Source: Adiantum capillus-veneris (Eukaryota > Streptophyta > Polypodiopsida > Polypodiales > Pteridaceae). From it: 64,000 bases of DNA. This document shows, piece after piece, positions 61,307-64,000 of this stretch. The notes below the pieces were generated by a model that worked only from the letters and a program-made list of their open reading frames with translations, was not told the origin of the DNA and made no database searches. Within the stretch, counting starts at the first letter, position 1, and every line of letters starts with the position of its first letter. The translations under genes were made by a program, and so were the position numbers. The stretch lies in the NCBI GenBank assembly GCA_014529385.2, contig CM043962.1, positions 149,164,647-149,228,646 on the forward strand. The letters run 5' to 3'.

Positions 61307-62354
61307 ATAGTGGATTTACTCGGAGAGAGAGACAAAGAGAACGGTCGACAGAGGAGAAAGAAGAGGAGAATTATTTTAACGTCTAGGAAACTATCCCAAG
61401 AGACCGTAAGGTGCTATCCGACGAGGAGGAAATTTTATGCGCGGCAAGGCACGGGCATCGAAGCTCGAATTGGCTTTTTATTAATTTTTTATTACCAAGC
61501 GTCCAAAAATACAAAAAATAGGCCGAAAATTAGCCAAAAACGCTAAAATTCACCGAAAAATCCAAAAAATTGTCAAACAAATCCAAAAAATTCTCGGAAC
61601 CTTAGAAAATCATCATCATTGACAACCAAACATTTTCGACACGCAAAAGCACGCCAAAATATCAGTTTTTACCAAAAATGCCAAATTTGGCAAAATTGTC
61701 AATCCGGCCCTCGGAAATAGTAAAATGCTCAAAATTTGGCGAATGAAGACCCAATTGCGCTCAATACGATTCCAAAAACATGCATTCAAAGATCGCAGAA
61801 TGTCAATTTTTTATGGAATTAAGCGAATATTAATGCAAAAATTAATAAAAAATTTACAAAAATTATCCAAAAAATTTCTACAAATTCTCCACACATAGAG
61901 GATTAGTGCAGCCAAATAAATCACAGAAAGCACATCAATTCAATTGCCAAACAATTTCATCAATAAAATCAAAACTAGACAATTAAACCCGCAAAATTAA
62001 CGACAAAATTAGGTCAAAATCTGACGCAATTCGAGTGAGTAAATCCTTGTTTTGAGCTCAAGAATGCAGCAATTAACTATTACACACATCAAACATGCAA
62101 TCAAAAAATGAATCAATCATGCACATTAAAAACTTTTTAGGCACACACACACTAATAATTGGTAGTTTTTACCAATCTTTAGGTGCGCACACAAAAGGGT
62201 AAATTTAGCCAAAATTGCAATGTGACTTCACAAATCATTAGTTGGGCATGACCACAACACAAATCAATTATCACAATTGAAAAGTCATTAAGCACACATT
62301 GATTTTTAGGTGCACAAACAAGGAAAAAATAGTGCACATACACCTAAAATTAGG

Positions 62355-62357
<3 letters not shown>

Positions 62358-62412
<55 letters not shown>
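62358..62412. repeat. (CA)n microsatellite
   Basis: About 55 bp of pure CA. Confidence 0.97.
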
Positions 62413-62416
<4 letters not shown>

Positions 62417-62977
62417 ATTTTAGTGCACGCACACTTTCAATTAACCATTCAAGCATGCAATTACATCAATTAGGCACACAATTAGCAATGCAAAATCACC
62501 AATCAACAATTGAAGCTTGTCAAATTCATACACCACCAAATCTTTAAAAATTTGGCATTATGATGTCATGAAAACGAACAATCGAAAATTTTTCAATCCA
62601 ACATAGCATCAACATTACATTGCATCATGGTGGGATCTTTACACAATTCTACACATCTTTAGATTCTAGGGAGGTTGAGAATACCACCTTAATTACCTTT
62701 CCAATGAAGATGAAATGAATGGTGAAAGCTCCAATCCTTCATAGCAAATTAGTAAGTTAGTTAAAATTAGTGAAATTAGCAAGGGGTTAGTGGGAAATTA
62801 AAGTGTGTAAACACACAAATGGAAAGATACAATGACAAATTAGGGAATTATGAACACATTGCTTCATGCATACACATCCAAAATTCACAAAAACATAAAC
62901 ACACAAGTAAAATTAGTAGTGAAATTAGAGAGGAAACACATCCAATTATGCCACAATTACACTAGTGTTGGCCATCG

Positions 62978-62995
62978 TCCCTAGCAACGGTGCCA
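62978..62995 (-). promoter_or_regulatory. Primer-binding site, tRNA-Asp (element C)
   Basis: The minus strand reads TGGCACCGTTGCTAGGGA two bases after the LTR, matching the tRNA-Asp complement with two mismatches. Same primer class as elements D and E. Confidence 0.85.
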
Positions 62996-62997
62996 AA

Positions 62998-63915
62998 TGT
63001 TAGGGGGCCCATCGTTGCATAGCTCCAATGACCAACAAAATTATCAATCCGAAGGGATGAGCTACCCGGCTAGGGCATGGAAACACTCACACGATTAGTG
63101 ATCTAATCATGGAAACCCGAACGGTTAACTCTATGGGGTGAGCTTCTTGACCTATGGAGGAAGCTATAATGAAGGGCAATCTTCACATCCACTTCTCTTC
63201 ACCTCTAATCAACCCAATATCACACAGTAACGATTGCAAGACGCACATAACACTAATCCTATCATGCAATACACTAATCGCAAGCACACACACATAGATC
63301 TATCGAGCACCACACTCCAATAAAACCTACATGCACACACAAGCAAAAGAGGGCAATCACACAAGATTAGAGAGGGATTAACCACTAATTAGTTACGATC
63401 TAGCTAATCAAAGCATCATTAGCAATCATAAGAAGCATGAGAGAGACATAGTGAATGAGAATTAAGCATTGATTAGTGTTAATCAAGCCACATGAGCAAG
63501 GAGAAGCTCAAGGACTCCATAGCCACACACCTCATGAGCTCTCACCAAAGAGTTCTCTCAACAAATGAGCTTGAGAACCTAATTTCGTTTACACACTGCC
63601 TTATGTACCTAGGGTAAAAATATGCAATGTCCGGGCGCCCAATGCCTTTAGGGCTCCACAACTTACTGAATCTGCTACCTAGGCACACTATTTGACCCAT
63701 TCTTTATAGCTTGGAACTCTCAATGAGCCCATAACACATTAAAATATTACAATGGATTGAAATAAATCGAGAATTTACAATACGTGACCATTTTTGAAAA
63801 ACGTGAAAAATGTGTAACTCCAATCTTGACTCCTTCTTTGTATTCATCCTCGATGTGCATCCGTACGTCTTTGGTCTTTAGCAACTTCTGTTAACTGACG
63901 TTTAATCAGTTAACA
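62998..63915 (-). repeat. Element C 5' LTR (918 bp, complete)
   Basis: Begins TGTTAGGGGGCC, ends CAGTTAACA, and is followed by target duplication AAGAC (63916-63920). It gives the full LTR against which the split left copy can be read. Confidence 0.92.
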
Positions 63916-63920
63916 AAGAC

Positions 63921-64000
63921 AACTTGGAGGGTTCTCCAAAAAGAAGAGGAAATGGCTAGTTATAGAAAAGGGATAATCAAGGAGAAGAGCATTTGATGAA
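63921..64000. other. Flanking DNA right of element C
   Basis: 80 bp outside the element; too short to interpret. Confidence 0.6.

Larger units (their letters stand above)
59816..62977. other. Long leader of element C
   Basis: 3.2 kb without a gene. 60080-60360 is rich in TTTGCTC-like runs; 60400-60760 is T-rich on the plus strand (A-rich in the transcript). 60780-61080 is GC-richer with a chance plus-strand frame. 61090-61304 is GA microsatellite; 61480-62600 is A-rich with a CA microsatellite. No structured signal is defined. Confidence 0.65.
32991..63915 (-). mobile_element. Element C: large polymerase-less LTR retroelement, host of insertion D
   Basis: LTRs start TGTTGGGGGTCC (32991) and TGTTAGGGGGCC (62998). 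Target duplication AAGAC is present at 32986-32990 and 63916-63920. The left LTR is broken at 33500 by element D and resumes at 54012. Without D it is about 10.7 kb. On the minus strand: 5' LTR, Asp-tRNA primer site, a ~3.2-kb leader, frames with a zinc knuckle and repeated Y-x-D-x-x-G modules, a retropepsin-like frame, a tryptophan-motif frame, a hairpin repeat array, polypurine tract, 3' LTR. I find no RT, RNase H or integrase in any frame, so it must have relied on enzymes supplied in trans, perhaps by E/D-type elements that share its primer and polypurine tract. Confidence 0.88.

Noticed and set aside
61123-61546. Plus-strand frames encoding long Arg-Glu runs
   Set aside because: They are translations of the GA microsatellite at 61236-61304.
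62271-62547. Frames encoding Cys-Val or His-Thr runs
   Set aside because: They are translations of the CA microsatellite at 62358-62412.

Overview
This is a gene-poor, repeat-dense stretch of a land-plant nuclear genome. It is built almost wholly of nested LTR retrotransposons; no intact host gene is visible. The plant assignment rests on the element types (Ty1/copia, a chromodomain Ty3/gypsy element, and very large Tat/Athila/Ogre-like Ty3/gypsy elements), on primer-binding sites matching plant initiator-Met and Asp tRNAs, and on a short PPR-like fragment at the left edge. The wording of that fragment and the repeat load would fit a fern or another large-genome plant, but the species cannot be fixed from this window. 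Every LTR element with readable coding sequence is transcribed from the minus strand.

Layout, with my labels. (A) 266-5834: Ty1/copia element, TSD TCATG, LTRs about 2% apart. (E) 6133-32252: giant Ty3/gypsy element, TSD TAGTA, heavily decayed, LTRs roughly 10% apart. E is interrupted by (G) 13448-17312, an LTR-type insertion (TG...CA, TSD CATTT) with a 152-bp tandem array, and by (F) 23236-32042, a young chromodomain Ty3/gypsy element (TSD TGTCT, two 1625-bp LTRs about 0.5% apart, one 1571-codon gag-pol frame) sitting in E's right LTR. (C) 32991-63915: large element with TSD AAGAC, tRNA-Asp primer site and no recognisable polymerase. Its left LTR is split by (D) 33501-54011, a giant Ty3/gypsy element of about 19-20 kb, itself interrupted by (H) 45066-46388, a terminal-inverted-repeat insertion. 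Flanking non-element DNA is limited to 1-260, 5840-6127, 32258-32985 and 63921-64000.

D, E and C are relatives and the most interesting content. D and E encode, in order, Gag with unusual zinc knuckles, a first retropepsin, a linker, YMDD reverse transcriptase, RNase H and integrase. After the integrase C-terminus comes a second retropepsin-like domain (DTGA in D, DIGA in E), then a tail of repeated tryptophan motifs, and finally a further sense-strand ORF with a globular region, coiled coils and a conserved C-terminal domain. C has lost or never had RT and IN but keeps a zinc knuckle, a retropepsin-like domain with an altered active site, the tryptophan-motif tail, and repeats of a Y-x-D-x-x-G-x-x-Y module also present in D's Gag N-terminus. 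D carries decayed ~298-bp repeats in both its leader and its 3' region, each with an 18-bp perfect or near-perfect palindrome (AGTCTATCGCGATAGACT). C carries five repeated long hairpins near its 3' end.

Most coding regions carry nonsense or frameshift lesions, largely W-to-stop, Q-to-stop or CpG-type changes. LTR divergence and nesting give a consistent history: E and C first, then D and A, with F the most recent. All divergence figures are hand counts by eye.
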